In this document: piece by piece, positions 12,037-24,395 of the stretch
Layout: the number at the start of each line of letters is the position of its first letter
Position numbering within the stretch: the first letter of the stretch is position 1
NCBI GenBank assembly: GCA_033065855.1
Contig: JAVXUO010002735.1
Span: 1-64,000 of the forward strand
Length of the DNA: 64,000 bases
Reading direction: 5' to 3'
Source: Escallonia rubra
Taxonomy: Eukaryota > Streptophyta > Magnoliopsida > Escalloniales > Escalloniaceae
The notes under the pieces: model-generated
What the model was told of the DNA's origin: nothing
Database searches by the model: none
Seen by the model: only the letters and a program-made list of their open reading frames with translations
Made by a program: the position numbers and the translations under genes

Positions 12037-12255
12037 TTCTCTCACTCTCTCTCTCTCTCTCTCACACACGCGCACAGTCTCTCTCTATTTTCTCTCTCTT
12101 CTCTCTCAGTTCTTCCTTAATTCACGGACACACACACAAACCCACCCACACACACACACTGTCGCACCTGTAACGCACACACAGTCACACAGTTTCACCG
12201 TCACACTCACACACAACCCATACACACACTTTCACACCTACAACACACACTCACA
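12037..12255. repeat. TC and CA-rich low-complexity tract
   Basis: (TC)n passes into irregular ACACAC repeats. A complementary GA/GC-rich tract at 12955-13030 mirrors it, consistent with the inner part of the Mutator-like inverted repeats. Confidence 0.75.
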
Positions 12256-13277
12256 CACTAAGTACGTGGATTAGTGAAGATTGAATTGTTTTGTCAAAAC
12301 AAAATCTGAAATGCGCATTAGCTAATACAATCAGATACACTAAGAATGTGGATTAGCTAATACAATCAGACACCATCACGCCGGTGTTAATCAAACCGAT
12401 AAGGAAAATCTAATCATCACATCATCGTCCAAAAATTGAAACCTTAGAAAAAATCAAGATGCAAGAAATATAACAAGATACAAATCCGTGGGGGATGAAG
12501 AGAATAATCCGTTAGAGCTAATACATGATAAGATGCCATCAAGTCGGCAATCAAACCAATAGCGAAAACCAATAATCATCATGTCATTTGCCGGCCGAAA
12601 TACATCGCCGCCGGAGAAGCATCGCCGCTGTGGGTAATCGCAGCTTAGGAGAAGCCGTCAGTGTCGGAGTAAAGAGCGATGGCAGATCTACTTGTCTACA
12701 CCGTGACTGTGGCTACTGGTTCACGGATCTGACCGTGACCGTGGTCTTCTCTTCGCCGGCGGTAGAGGTCTCAGACTATCCTTGCCATGCCGTCACTCCG
12801 GCGTTACGCCGATGACCAGTGTAGCCTTTATTTTTACTCAGTTAATGGCCTTTGTTAACTGTGGCCCGAGGTATGGAGAGGGATATGGAGTATGGAGGGT
12901 GGTGCTGGCGTGGTGGTTGGTAGGGTATGGAGAGGGAGAGGATGAAGAGGGGAGGAGAGAGAAAGAGAAAGAGAGAGTGATGATGCACGCGCGCGCGCAT
13001 GTCTGTGTGAGAGAGAGAAAGTGTGAGAAAGAGAATTTTTTTTGTTTTGTCCTGATTAAACTAAGAAAGAGAGAAAAGTAAACGTTGGTGATTGTGCCAC
13101 GTGCTTTTTGTTATTGACACATTTGCCCTTGATAAAATTTAACGGTCGTTGAAGTCCGTCAGCCGAGGCACTGATTTAGTACACTATTTCAAAGTTGGAT
13201 ACTTCTTTGGCGCACGTTCAAAGTTGGGTACTAAAGTTGTACTGAGGGTAAAGTTGAGGGTACAGTTTTGAGATTAG

Positions 13278-14531
13278 CTCTTTTTTTTCCTCGATTTTCT
13301 AATTTAGTTGTTAATTTGGCCTGGTTTTTTTAAACTCTATTTTGGAGTTTGCGTTTTCAGTTTTGATTTTTGTTTTGAGAACCTACCGTCAAGCTTCATT
13401 AGAAGCAATTTGCTACCCATGTCTTCATAAAACTTATTCCTCATTTCATTATTTCCACCACCCCTCTAAGCCCCAACAACCACCACCAAAAGACAACCAG
13501 CTCTCACCACCCGCCGCCAACCCGCCACCTTTACCACCTATAAATTTCCTACCATTGCCACCTCACTGTTTTTACCATCCACAAATTTCCCTACAGTCGC
13601 CACCCCACTGCCGTGCCATCATAAATCTACCCCATCGTCACCACTCTACTGTCGTCGCCACTAATAGATATGTCATACCCCTGCCAAACGCCCGCCATTT
13701 TCACCCTTAAATCTATCTCATCGTTGCCACCTCAGCTCCATCGCCACCCACAGATCTGCCCCACAGTCTTCACCCTAGCGCCATGACAACAAACAAACCT
13801 GCCCATCATTGCATCCCACTACTATCTTTCTTATTGTTGCTCCCCACAAAAGGTTATCTCCTCAAACCAAACCCAAAATGAATATTGGTGTTCTTCGCAG
13901 ACAAAGGTGGTGGGGGCAATGTGAGTTTGATGGAGGTGGTGGTGGTGACTGGTTATCAATGATATTAGAAGTGTTGATGTTGGTTGGTCGTAATGGAGGC
14001 TTCGGCGTGTTAGCGAAGAATAAGAACTAAATGAATGTCAGATGTTTTTTTAAAAAGAAAAAGAAAATGGAAGTTGACAAAGTGGTGCACCAAACATCCA
14101 CCTTTTTAAAAAAATCACAACTAGTTTTTGTTTCTGTTTTAGAAAATCAAAACAAAAACTACAAGATTGTCAAACACACCCTATGTTACTAGATTTTTTT
14201 TTTTGGTCGAAGCCCTATGTTACTAGATGGACTAGAGCATTGAGGGGAGTTGAACGAGAGATTTAGTCTATAAGCCATTCTTTAAAGGAGCGCTTATCAG
14301 CAATTTGGGGAGATATATAGTTTTGAGCAATCCATTCATGATCAACAAAAGGGAAAAGAAAGGAAAAGGTGACCAATTTGTTGCCCTCTTGCTTGTGCCA
14401 CATGACTTATATCATTTCAATATCATTTTTATGATTGTAAATGTTTTGGGGTCATGATTTGTCACAAACATAAACTGAACTGACCATGTTCAAGAATATC
14501 TTTAATTTAATGTCCATTTCTAGTTTCCACC
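13278..14531. other. intergenic; possible PIF/Harbinger-like or MULE-like fragment
   Basis: A CCACC-rich interior (13440-13800) lies between T-rich flanks with inverted similarity (TTTTGATTTTTGTTTTGAGA at 13357 against the complement of AAATCAAAACAAAAAC near 14144). The right edge read on the minus strand is GGGTGTGTTTGACAATC, resembling Harbinger MITE ends such as the one at 53981. I could not define a matched left end or target duplication. No protein domain was recognised in the proline- or glycine-rich frames. Confidence 0.4.
14179..14228 (-). mobile_element. minute retroposon scar: oligo(A) insert with 16-bp direct repeats
   Basis: CCCTATGTTACTAGAT occurs at 14179-14194 and again at 14213-14228. 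Between them is T10 followed by GGTCGAAG. Read on the minus strand that is CTTCGACC plus an A-tail between perfect 16-bp duplications, the structure left by extremely 5'-truncated LINE-type retroposition. Confidence 0.6.
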
Positions 14532-14847
14532 TAGAGGTGTCAAAGGGCCGGGCTTGAACCGGCTAAGCCCAGGACCAAACGGGCTTCTCAGCAAAGTGAG
14601 TCGAACCTGGGAAAAATAGGTCGGGCTTGGTTTGGGATCCCTCAAGAATATTAAGGACCAATCTTAGTCCAAGCCCTTGATCCAAAATTTAGGGCCTGGC
14701 CAAAAATTTAATGTTTTTTAAAATCTTTTTTAATCCTGCAATAAGGTAGTTTATGATAAACTTGTTTATAGATCCTCCTACTTTAATCCCGGCTTGGAAT
14801 TGGCTACTTGTGAACAAACAGACGAAGTTTCCTAAATTTCTTATATA

Positions 14848-15205
14848 CTTCCTCCGTCCCACATAAATTTATCATATTTTCTTTTTGGGTCGTCTCACAA
14901 GAATATCTTACTTTCCAAATTAAGAAACATTCTGCAGGTATTTTTACATATTTATCCTTTTAATACTTTTTCTATTCTATTTCTTGCTCCACATTTAACT
15001 TTCCACCAACTCATTTTCTCTTCTGACCCACCTTCTTACACTTTTTTACTCTATTTCTCTCTCTATATTTAACACTCCACTAGTTTGTTTTCTCTCTCCT
15101 TACCAGCTTTCTTCCCCGTTAAAAAATCAGAAACATACAATATATGACCAATATCCTTAATCTGCGTGTAAAAAAAAGTGATCGAATAATGTGAGATGGA
15201 AGGAG
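14848..15205. mobile_element. Stowaway-type MITE (358 bp), TSD TA
   Basis: It starts CTTCCTCCGTCCCACATAA and ends ...GTGAGATGGAAGGAG, inverted copies of the CTCCCTCCGTCCC Stowaway terminus. It is flanked by TA at 14846-14847 and 15206-15207. Confidence 0.85.
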
Positions 15206-15336
15206 TATAAACCATTATATTTCCAAAAATATAGAGCATGTTCGTATATATTTTTGACTTCAATGTAAATAATTTGTTTGAAAATATCTACGGCGACAAT
15301 GTAAACTATAATTTGAGAAAAAAATATTTTTAAATG

Positions 15337-15816
15337 TTAATAAGGTAGAAGAAAAAGGATTACCTGATCATCTAGAAGATCTTCAACGCTCGAATTAGTG
15401 CTCTTCCTATTATTAATCAGTTTATCTTGTTCCAGGTATTTTACATCGAGATAATCCTTACAACAAATACATAACTCTAATGATTCGGGACTAAGACGAC
15501 TCCTCCTGTTATCCAACACCCTCCCACTGGCTGAAAAACATGACTTGGAAGCAACCGTGGACGCTTCTAGCTGTAATACATCCGGACAATTTGAGATAAA
15601 ACACGATGAACTTTTTTATTTTGTTTCCTAAATGTTCATAAATCAAAATTGTTTTGCTCATCTAATAATAACGAAGCGTAATGGCTAGTATTTACATACA
15701 AGCCAATTTCGCTAAAAGAGAAAAATGAAGAATAAATTGTAGAATGTTATTCCGTTCTTGTTTGTTTTGCCATGACATCTTCTATATCTTTAATATATGA
15801 CTCATAATATATTTGA
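15337..15816 (-). pseudogene. hAT (Ac-like) transposase, C-terminal dimerisation domain remnant
   Basis: On the minus strand 15600-15340 reads LEASTVASKSCFSASGRVLD, then RRSRLSPESLELCICCKDYL, the conserved hAT dimerisation block (STVASE.AFS.GGR.LD..RS.L.PE). Upstream bases to 15816 are riddled with stops but keep weak family similarity. This is the 3' end of the gene whose 5' and middle parts lie at 21449-24395; the two parts were adjacent before the LTR element inserted at CTGCT. Confidence 0.8.
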
Positions 15817-15821
15817 CTGCT

Positions 15822-16318
15822 TGTCACGACCCGAATTCCTCTTAAAACTTCCTTTATATATGGTTGCCCTAGGTCAGAATAATTCTAAAGACCCCCCACA
15901 CTTAGCTAGTGTTCTCATCTCACCCACATTCCTCTTAAAAGATCACAATAATCTTAGATTAAGGTTAAAATAAAAATTTCATCGACCAATGAAACATTAC
16001 AGGCATTATATTCTTCCAAACCTCATTAATTTGCAACTTAGGAGCATTATACATTGTCACTAAAAGTCACAATCAATACCGCTGGCAATAATCGTCGCTA
16101 GAGACCCCAATTTAAATGTAGTTTTATAACTAACCCTAATTCACTAATCGTCGCTAAAAGTCACTCTAATAACAAATATCGATGCTAAGTATAAAATCGT
16201 TGCTAATTGTTGTCGATAAAATCTTAATTATGCACATCAACGCTAAATGTTACGTTCATAATCGTCACTAAATATAAACTAATCGGCTAGGCATAAAATC
16301 AAGGTTCGGGGTATTACA
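15822..16318 (-). repeat. 3' LTR, internally deleted (497 bp)
   Basis: It begins TGTCACGACCCGAATTC, then jumps at 15840 to sequence matching 20966 onward of the other LTR and ends GGTTCGGGGTATTACA. Over the shared 478 bp I count about 18 differences by eye, near 96% identity. Confidence 0.9.
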
Positions 16319-16331
16319 TTATCCCCCACTT
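16319..16331 (-). other. polypurine tract
   Basis: AAGTGGGGGATAA on the minus strand directly precedes the LTR start TGTAATACCCCG. Confidence 0.8.
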
Positions 16332-18385
16332 ATAAAAATTTCGTCCTCAAGGTATTACTCGCTCATAACCATTCCTGATCTCAATATCCACTAGCATACA
16401 ACTCAAATCTTTCTACATCCATTTAAACAACCCAAATACAGTTTCAAGCACTTTATAAAGTGTATGTACGAAAGTCCTCAAGGTATAACTTGCATTTATC
16501 ACACTTGACCCACCGATGAATATTACCTCAAGGAATCACAGGTTCCACCTCGGTGTAAGTATTATCTCTACCTTTTAATCTATCTCCGCTTGTACCATTA
16601 AATCATTGTTATTCTGTAAGGTCTAACCAACGTCCCATGACGATCAACATCAAATATTTCACCATGCTAAGAAATTTCGATTATAACCTCGGATTCCATA
16701 ATTCAACTAACAAGATTATTAATCAAGTTTAAAATACTTATTACTTAGCTAGTAGGGAACTCACTTAATTAAATTTCTCCACTCCAAATTAAATGCATAT
16801 ACCACACATCAAATCAATCTCTAGTCCATCATGCTTCCACTGTGCCACTCTAATAATATACCTTAAAATATCGAAACACTACACTTTCACTACATAACTC
16901 CCAAACGAAGGTGTCATCAAATCTTACACATAACCTCCAAAATACGAGTTGAGAACATCAATAGCAGCTTCAGTAAAGTTTATAGCCACTTCAAGCATTT
17001 CATCATATTGTAAGGTTTTTAGATTATAACCTAGGATTCCATTATCCAACTGATGTCATTACGCAACCTCGAAATAGTCAAACTTAGCTAGTATGACGCT
17101 CAGTGAACTATATTTACTCCACTTCAAACTCAACCAATTAAATAAGTTTTTAATTATTATGCTTCTGCTATGCTTTTCAGATAACATGCCAAGCTATACT
17201 TCTCACACAATCTACTTAATAGTAGCAAACTTAACTTCAAGTCTATGGCATACTAAGGTACTGAGCAATTATCTCATAAGACTTTCCCCCTAAAGGATCC
17301 CACCTTGACTTCTAACTACAACTCTTATCAGCCTAGTCACGAGTCTACAGAATCATATACCTCTCAACACCGCACAACAATTCACACCTATAAAAATCTA
17401 ACTGTTAAAATTTTCATGTGAAATTGTAATGCTTAGCTCGAACATATTAGATTGCCACTTATACTTCTCTAGTCGCCAACTTTAAAAGACCCCTTCACTT
17501 TCTAAAGTCCTCAAATATTTCACATAAAAAAATATACTCTTAACTTCGTGGCTCAAATCATAATCATTCTATAGACATAAATTTTTTTTTTTTTGCTCTA
17601 AAAGGATAAAATACTTAATCCCGTCAAAGATGGTGAGCAACTAGTTCTAGTCCTCAATTACCTCCTTCTATCCTATGGTAGTTCACGCCTCAAAGTCAGT
17701 TAACGTCATGCACGCCAATCAATGTAGGACCCTGGGCTACAGCTGAAACCCAAAATGCACGCTCAAAACATCTTTACTCATAACCTCAATTCATCTCCGC
17801 CATAGTCCAATATATGCACATAACTTGTACCTAGTGAAATGAGGATATAAGATCCAAAGCCAAATTCTCGTGTTTATTCACAGCAAAGTCAACCCAGTGG
17901 CTATATGCTCTCAGACAAAAAATTTCTCGTCCCAATTATGCATTTCAAATCGAAGTACTACTATTCTACGAAACCTTGTTTCAAAAACTTATAAACTCAA
18001 AAACCTCACTATAACAGAAATTTTTTGACTTAGCGTCCTAACGGTCACAACTAAGAGCTACAAACAAAGAGTTAAGAGCTCCAAGTTACAAGCTACAAGC
18101 TCCAAGAACTTCAAGAAACCACAGCCTTACATTATCTCTATCTAGCTATTATGCTAATGTTGTTCTACAATTTTGGTTAGGTTTTGGCAACTAGAAGCAT
18201 ATCTCTCTAGCTTCACCCAATAGAAATGAGTCATCCTAATGATATCTATAACCTTTGAAGCATAGGTCATAATCATCAATAGCAACCTAAAGAAACTTCA
18301 CCAATAAAATTTGGATCATCACTTAGAATTCTATAACCTAACTAGCGAAATCACTACTTAAACTCTAATATTCCAAGATTGTAAT
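16332..18385 (-). other. non-coding interior of the LARD-like element
   Basis: AT-rich sequence on both strands with no reading frame longer than about 66 codons and no gag, protease, reverse transcriptase, RNase H or integrase motif that I can see. Mobilisation would have to be in trans. Confidence 0.75.
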
Positions 18386-18397
18386 GCTTTGATACCA
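18386..18397 (-). other. primer-binding site
   Basis: TGGTATCAAAGC on the minus strand, four bases from the LTR end; one base off the initiator-tRNA complement TGGTATCAGAGC. Confidence 0.8.
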
Positions 18398-18401
18398 TTT
18401 A

Positions 18402-21400
18402 TGTCACGACCCGAATCCACGGGTGAGCCCATGAGCTAGGTCCGTGACAGGCCGCAGACCCATCCGAACATCCACCCAGGGCTCTGCCAGGCCTTACTAC
18501 AACTTGTATACAAGAATCTATAACCAAGTAATTTAAATCTATCTCCTTAATAATATTTCTAAAATCACGCTTATAAGTTCTCAATGAATTTCCAATGACA
18601 TTCTTTATTTAACAACTAACACGGGTCATTTTAAATCCGGTGAAGATCTAAGCTCCGAAAAATCTCAAATTACAACTTTAGTACTAGCACTCCACCAAAT
18701 GATTTATTAAATAATCTAAGAGGACTACAACTCCTCTAACAGTTGTCTACCATAGCTACATCCTCGTGGCCCTTATCAGTGCCGATTCCATCTAGATAAT
18801 CACCTGAAAACATTTATAAAAGAGTGAGCTTGGGGCCCAGTCAGTACACATACCACATTCCTAAAATAGGTTTTGGGATTCATAAAAGCATGCCACGGTT
18901 TCTCTTCGATTTAAAACTGGTAAATATTTTCACAGAAGATACTATACATATATACTTTATGAAAGCAATTCATCCAATATTTTCAGAACATAGGCATGAC
19001 ATTAAGAAGGCTCATTAATAACTATCACAGTTCATCATAACTTAGGTATGTTGCGGTCAGTGTACATTCCCCCTGACTAGGGCCCACAATCCCTACCCCT
19101 TCCTGGGATAAATATTATTTGGTCAGGTTATACGCCCCCCCTGACTAAGGCCCACAATCCCTACCCCTTCCTGGGATAAATATTATTCGGTCAGGGTATA
19201 CTTGACTAGGGCCTACAATCCCTACCCCGTCTTGGGATAAATATTATTGTGGACGCAAGGGCGAACCACGAGCAACAATATTGTGCGTCAACATATCGTC
19301 CCGTTGACAAGGACCCAACAATCCAACTTTCCCCCGTGGATATGGGGCGCAACAACCAAGCCAGAAATAGCGTCTCATTCAACATAAGCCAACTTTAAAA
19401 ACACTACTCATAGAAACATTTCATGGCATTTTTAATGCATTTTCTCATCAACCAATTTACATAAAAGCAGTAGCGTGTGAAAGGCTTTAAAACTTTTAAA
19501 TGGAACAAATCATTTATACATATACATAGACGGAAAATAGGGTATACGAAGGAATATAGCAGGAGTACTTACCTCGCTGAGTAACTGCTTTTGGTATTTG
19601 CTCAAAAGCCAGTCCTAGCTCTTGTCTATCGAAACCTAAATAACAATTAACATGGATGTTATTCATTGCCGTTCAACTACACCTAAGCATTAAGTTTTCC
19701 TCAAGTAAGTGAAATTACCAAACCGCCCCTCGACTTCAGTAAAATTCCTATTTACCCCTGACTTCAAACGTACTGTTACATATGCCAATATAACCAGAAA
19801 GACTATTTTAAACATCTAGGTAGGATTTTCGGACCATAATGGCCTCTCGAAACCCTAAGTCGCTCCTTAAATTGAGCGCTAATGCTCCTATTTTCAAAAT
19901 ATATCGAACAGAGCTGGAATGCCACAAAATTTTAGACACTTAAGCCTCTCGGTGTGTTTAGACCGCTGTAAAATTTCCAGCTAAAAATAATTTTTTTTTC
20001 TATATCAAAAATTCAAAAGCCTATTTTAAAAATAAGGTCGTTTCAAACCTTTCGCATACCTAGAAAAATCCCATAAATTTCTACATCGAATTATTCACAA
20101 AAATAAGGGTATTTTTAGTTTTGTACTTTGCCCAAATATGCTTAAAAGTGGCTTAAAAAGTCTTGGGCAATGTACTAATCTATAATTCTGAAAACAGCAT
20201 TTTTCAGCATACCTTAGTTTTGTAGATTGACCATTTTGAGGAAGACACGTGATGAATATTAAAAAAATCAAAACTAAAAAGTTAAAGTAGACTTTCTAAG
20301 GTTTTCAGAAATATAAAGGTCACAAAAATCCAATGATTGATGAATTCTCTACAGTAAATCGAAGTGGCTGATCAAAACAGCACATCTCTGTGCAGACCAG
20401 TTTTGGTCAATGATTATTTTCGAGTAGAAATACTATGAATGTCAGAAAAATATAAACTAAAAATTTTAATAGGACTTTCTGAGGTTTCTAGAAATATAAA
20501 TTTCACAAAACTTCCATGAGTAAATAATGTTCTATGATAAATTGAAGTGGCTTCCAGAAACCAAAATTTCTGGATTTCTACAGTAGATTGACTCTAAGAT
20601 GGATTTTCAATGTGCAAACGTGGGATTCTGAGAAAACTTAAAACTAAAGAGTTGAAGGAAAGACAATGAAGTTTTCAGAAAGGGTATAATCGTATTAATC
20701 GGATTTAAAATAAAGGAGATATGACAAAAACCCTAACCCACTCTCAATCTGCTCTATAGCGGCCTTCTTCTCAAATACTACCGAAAGCTATCAATTCCAC
20801 ACCAAATATACATATAAAACGTCCAAATTCGCGGCTAAACTAAAGAGAGAGTTTATGGATTTCATTACCTTGAATTTTTCCTTGCTTAGCCTTGTTCCTT
20901 CTCTCTCTCTCTCCCTCTCTGGACTTCGCGTAAAGGGGGTGGCAGATTTGCTAGGACGGCGGCCTTCTTAAAACTTCCTTTATATATGGTTTCCCTAGGT
21001 CAGAATAATTCTAAAGACCCCCCACACTTAGCTAGTGTTCTCATCTCACCCACATTCCTCTTAAAAGATCACAATAATCTTAGATTAAGGTTAAAATAAA
21101 AATTTCATCGACCAATGAAACTTTCCGGGCATTACATTCTTCCAACCTCATTAATTTGCAACTTAGGAGCATTATACATTGTCACTAAAAGTCACAATCA
21201 ATACCGCTGGCAATAATCGTTGCTAGAGACCCTAATTTAAATGTAGTTTTATAACTAACTCCAATTCACTAATCATCGCTAAAAGTCACTCTAATAACAA
21301 ATATTGATGCTAAGTATAAAATCAGTACTAATTGTTGTCGATAAAATCTTAATTATGCACATGAACGCTAAATGTTACGTTCATAATCGTCACTAAATAT

Positions 21401-21443
21401 AAACTAATTGGCTAGGCATAAAATCAAGGTTTGGGGTATTACA
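18402..21443 (-). repeat. 5' LTR, full length (3042 bp)
   Basis: The plus strand runs from TGTCACGACCCGAATCCACG to GGTTTGGGGTATTACA. It contains the 65-bp tandem block at 19055-19247 and a (CT)n tract near 20902. The promoter should lie here but no TATA box can be assigned with confidence. Confidence 0.88.
19055..19247. repeat. three tandem units of about 57-68 bp in the LTR
   Basis: Each unit carries GGTCAG...CTGACTAGGGCCCACAATCC and CCTGGGATAAATATTATT. GGTCAG at the start and CTGACT inside are inverted, giving hairpin potential. Confidence 0.85.
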
Positions 21444-21448
21444 CTGCT

Positions 21449-24395
21449 CGTTGATGTATTGCGCATGTACACGTCAGCGGAATTTCAATAATGGTTATAA
21501 AGTTGTTCAAACAACGTACTCACGAATGTTGTAAGCGTGTATGTCGCAGTTAACTCATACCCCATTTTTTTCAAATATTCTTGCAGTTGAATAATTTACA
21601 GCATTCAACTTGAACCTAGGATCCAAAGCAATGACAATAGCAAAAGCAACAGGAAATTCCTCCCAATATTTATTATATTTTTTGTCCATTTTTTCACTAT
21701 CTCACTAAGCATTTCCATGTATCTATTTGGTGTAAAACTTTAGCCATCTCAAAGTATTTCTAGTATAATGAAAGAGGAAGTGTGATATTATGTACCAGAC
21801 AATAGAGTGGTAAGCGTGTGAAACACTTTCGAAAATTCAACTATGTACACAACTAATTGTCATTCATCGGGACTTAACAAGCCTTGTGCAAACATGGTTA
21901 GTAGGAAATGGATATAAACTTAATTATTTACCATAACATGTAAAAGCATATGATATGTAGATTTGCAACTGTGATAAACATCTTTAATAGGTCTCTTACG
22001 AGGCAAATTATATTAACCACACAAACCTTTAAATTCTTGTATTCTCAGACTTAAGGAATTAATAAACATACCCCTTATCTTGAAAGTAATTGGTCCCACA
22101 GCAACTAATCCATCTTGAACAACAAAAACTTAGGGATAATTAAAGCAATAACCCTTAGGTTAGGGTAAAGATAAAGTCAAGGAGACTAAGTTCCAATGTA
22201 ACAAGTCGTGACCAAAAACTTTAAAAATGTATCAGCCATGTTCTACCGTCGTTGATCCATTAAAAAATCCTACACTTATGCTGATGTCATCAATATGTAT
22301 TTTTAAAATGCCTATACTAGCCTTGGGGTTTCAATTTAAAATCCTAATTTTAACCCTAATTTTCAAATTAGGGTTTCAAAACCCTAATTTCTAAATAAAA
22401 ACCCTAATTCCCTAACCCTCCAACTCTTCTAATTCTACTCTAAGTCCTCCCCTACCCAGCCGTCGCCCCCTCCCTCCCCCCCCCCCAATCTTGTTGTCGC
22501 CCCCTCTCTTCCCCCCAACCTTGCTACCCGCCCCTTCCCTTCCCATGTTCACGCTGCCGCCACCTCCTCCTTCTCCCTGTTCACGATGCCGCCACCTTAA
22601 CCACTAACAGAAACCCCTTTTCCGCTGCCATCACTGCCACCTAAACCTCACGAAAGCCTTGTTCATGCTGCGTCGCCACCTCAACCACTCAGGGCACCCC
22701 TTTCATCGCGAGCCACTGCGCGAACCCCCAAATTTTCAGATCTTGCCACGATAGTTTGGGAGTGTGATAGTGGTGTGTGTGCATCTGTGACTTTATATGT
22801 ATGGTCCCCCTTTAATCTGGCACTGTTATTAGCTTGCCTATTTAGGAGTTACCGGTGGTTGTGGTGTTCGATGGTGTTTTATGTTGGTATCACTACTGGA
22901 GAGGTTAATTATGGTGGTAATAGGTTGGTGGTGGTCGGTGTTGGTACTGGCGACAGTAAACGATGGTGGATGTTGGTTGCGGTGGTTGTAGGACTGTCGG
23001 CAGTAAATGGTGATAGTTGGTGGTGGTGGTACTGCCAATGGTATATGGTTGTTGGTGTTTGTGGTAAACCTTTGGGTGAATGTTTGTGGTCAACTTACGA
23101 TTTTCAAATTGCTACTTGTTTGGAGGTTGATGGTGGTGGCACGGTGGAGGTGGTGCTACGATGGCAATTGCATGAAGATAAAAGGGGGAGAGATGGATGG
23201 TATTTCAAAGTCAGGGGCAATCAGGTCTTTTTGCCAAAACCGTTATGTACTTTCGTATTCCGTTTGGTCAACGGACATAAGTGTAATTTGTCCAAACTAT
23301 TGGATTCATCTGTAATTTTACCTTAACCTCAGGGACATTGTTGTAACTAACCTAATTACTTATATGGCAAACACATTAAACATGAAAAGATTTCCCATTT
23401 AGTACAGATTTGAGGTTCATCTTTAACAATTCAACATTAACATTATTTTTGAAATATTATCAAAACTAACACTCATTATCTTGCAACGCATATTAAAGGT
23501 GTTACATGCTCGGATATAATGTCTACAACATGTGATACACCATTTCAAAAGCAATGATTCTCTTGTGCATAACCCAATCAGAATCAATTCAATGTGCCAT
23601 CGCACAAGAAGAATTGAACATAGTATAAAGAGATCTCAACAACATCAGACGTAAGACGTACAAACTTTACCATCAAACTCTTCAAAATAATCAAACTAGG
23701 CATTGTTTCGCAGCATTATGTTGTTTAAGTGCATCAGGCCTAGTAGTATTTCTATGAACGTTTTTATACAAAGGTTGCACATATTATTCATATATCTAGT
23801 ATACTCTTCATTATTATCAAAACTAAAAGATTTCTCGTTGTGCACAACAAATTCAGAGGGACCGCCTCTTTGTTGTCGCTGATTGAAAATAAATAACTTA
23901 CTGTTAAAAGATAATAGCATTTGGCTATCATCAACATGGCCTTGATTAGATGCAGATGTTTGCCAATGCCTATTAAGATGTGTATTACCACTACCGCAAG
24001 TAAAATATTTTAAAATACTTACATTGCACTGTTTTTTTTTTTTTTTTTTGTTCTTTTGTGAGGTCTACTTTATGCAAGCACTCGATATTTGTTATCTTTG
24101 TCTTGATATGTTATTAGTTTTCCAGGGATGTGGTTATGCTTTTGGCTTCTATTCTTTGTTCTTGGAAGTTGGAATATTCTCAACACTTAGTTTTGAGGTT
24201 TATATATGCCTTTTGGACTTCTGGCAGACTTGAGGCAGAATTACTCGGTCCCCCTCTTCACGACTGCTCATCAAGTGAAGATTATACATATGAGTACTAG
24301 TGTCACCAACCGAGCTGAGTTCTTCATTAAAATGCTACTGATCTCGTGAAGGTGTATGTTGAATATCAGGAATATTTTGATTAAAAGCCATAAAA
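21449..24395 (-). pseudogene. hAT (Ac-like) transposase, N-terminal and central remnants
   Basis: A plausible start, MAFNQNIPDIQHTPSRDQ, is at 24391. A zinc-finger tail CGSGNTHLNRHWQTSASNQ is near 23990-23930. Part of the RNase-H-like core is at 23600-23400 (IDSDWVMHKRII and, in another frame, CKIMSVSFDN). The later core is at 21720-21590 (MDKKYNKYWEEFPVAFAI, then ALDPRFKLN, the DUF4413-type block). Many stops and frame changes separate these pieces, and 22300-23340 looks like inserted GC-rich DNA. The gene is dead. Its 3' end is at 15337-15816. Confidence 0.7.
22300..23340. repeat. GC-rich island, likely an insertion in the hAT remnant
   Basis: AACCCTAATT-like and CCGCCACC-rich sequence (22330-22760) passes into GTGGTGGT-rich sequence (22850-23160). 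A 183-codon frame at 22775-23326 is G, V and W-rich with no domain and runs through simple repeats, so I do not call it a gene. Flanks are hAT transposase remnants on both sides. Confidence 0.5.

Larger units (their letters stand above)
11203..13277. mobile_element. Mutator-like (MULE) non-autonomous element with long inverted repeats
   Basis: The left end, CTAATTCTAAAACTATACCC, is mirrored at the right end: on the minus strand from 13277 it reads CTAATCTCAAAACTGTACCC. Similarity extends inward over more than 120 bp if the hAT insertion at 11281-11916 is skipped, including ACTTTAGTACCCAACTTTGA and GAACTT...GGCCGTTA. The right arm carries an extra 36-bp partial duplication of the ACCCAACTTTGAA block. 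The interior (about 11990-13080) is TC/CA microsatellite, then a GC-rich stretch with no recognisable protein, then a GA/GC-rich mirror. No transposase was found. A clear 9-11 bp target duplication was not seen. Confidence 0.65.
15822..21443 (-). mobile_element. non-autonomous LTR retrotransposon (LARD-like, Ty3/gypsy-type ends), TSD CTGCT
   Basis: Perfect 5-bp duplications CTGCT flank it (15817-15821 and 21444-21448). On the minus strand the order is 5' LTR (21443-18402), primer-binding site (18397-18386), 2.1-kb interior, polypurine tract (16331-16319), 3' LTR (16318-15822). The interior has no gag or pol frame. The upstream strand near the polypurine tract, CTTGAGGACGAAATTTTTAT, is the sequence that ends gypsy polyproteins in many plants, supporting a gypsy origin. 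The 3' LTR is short through an internal deletion of about 2.55 kb. It inserted into the Ac-like transposase. Confidence 0.9.

Noticed and set aside
22775-23326. 183-codon open frame on plus strand
   Set aside because: Composed largely of GTGGTGG-type simple sequence translated as G, V and W; no domain, poor start context, sits inside transposon debris.
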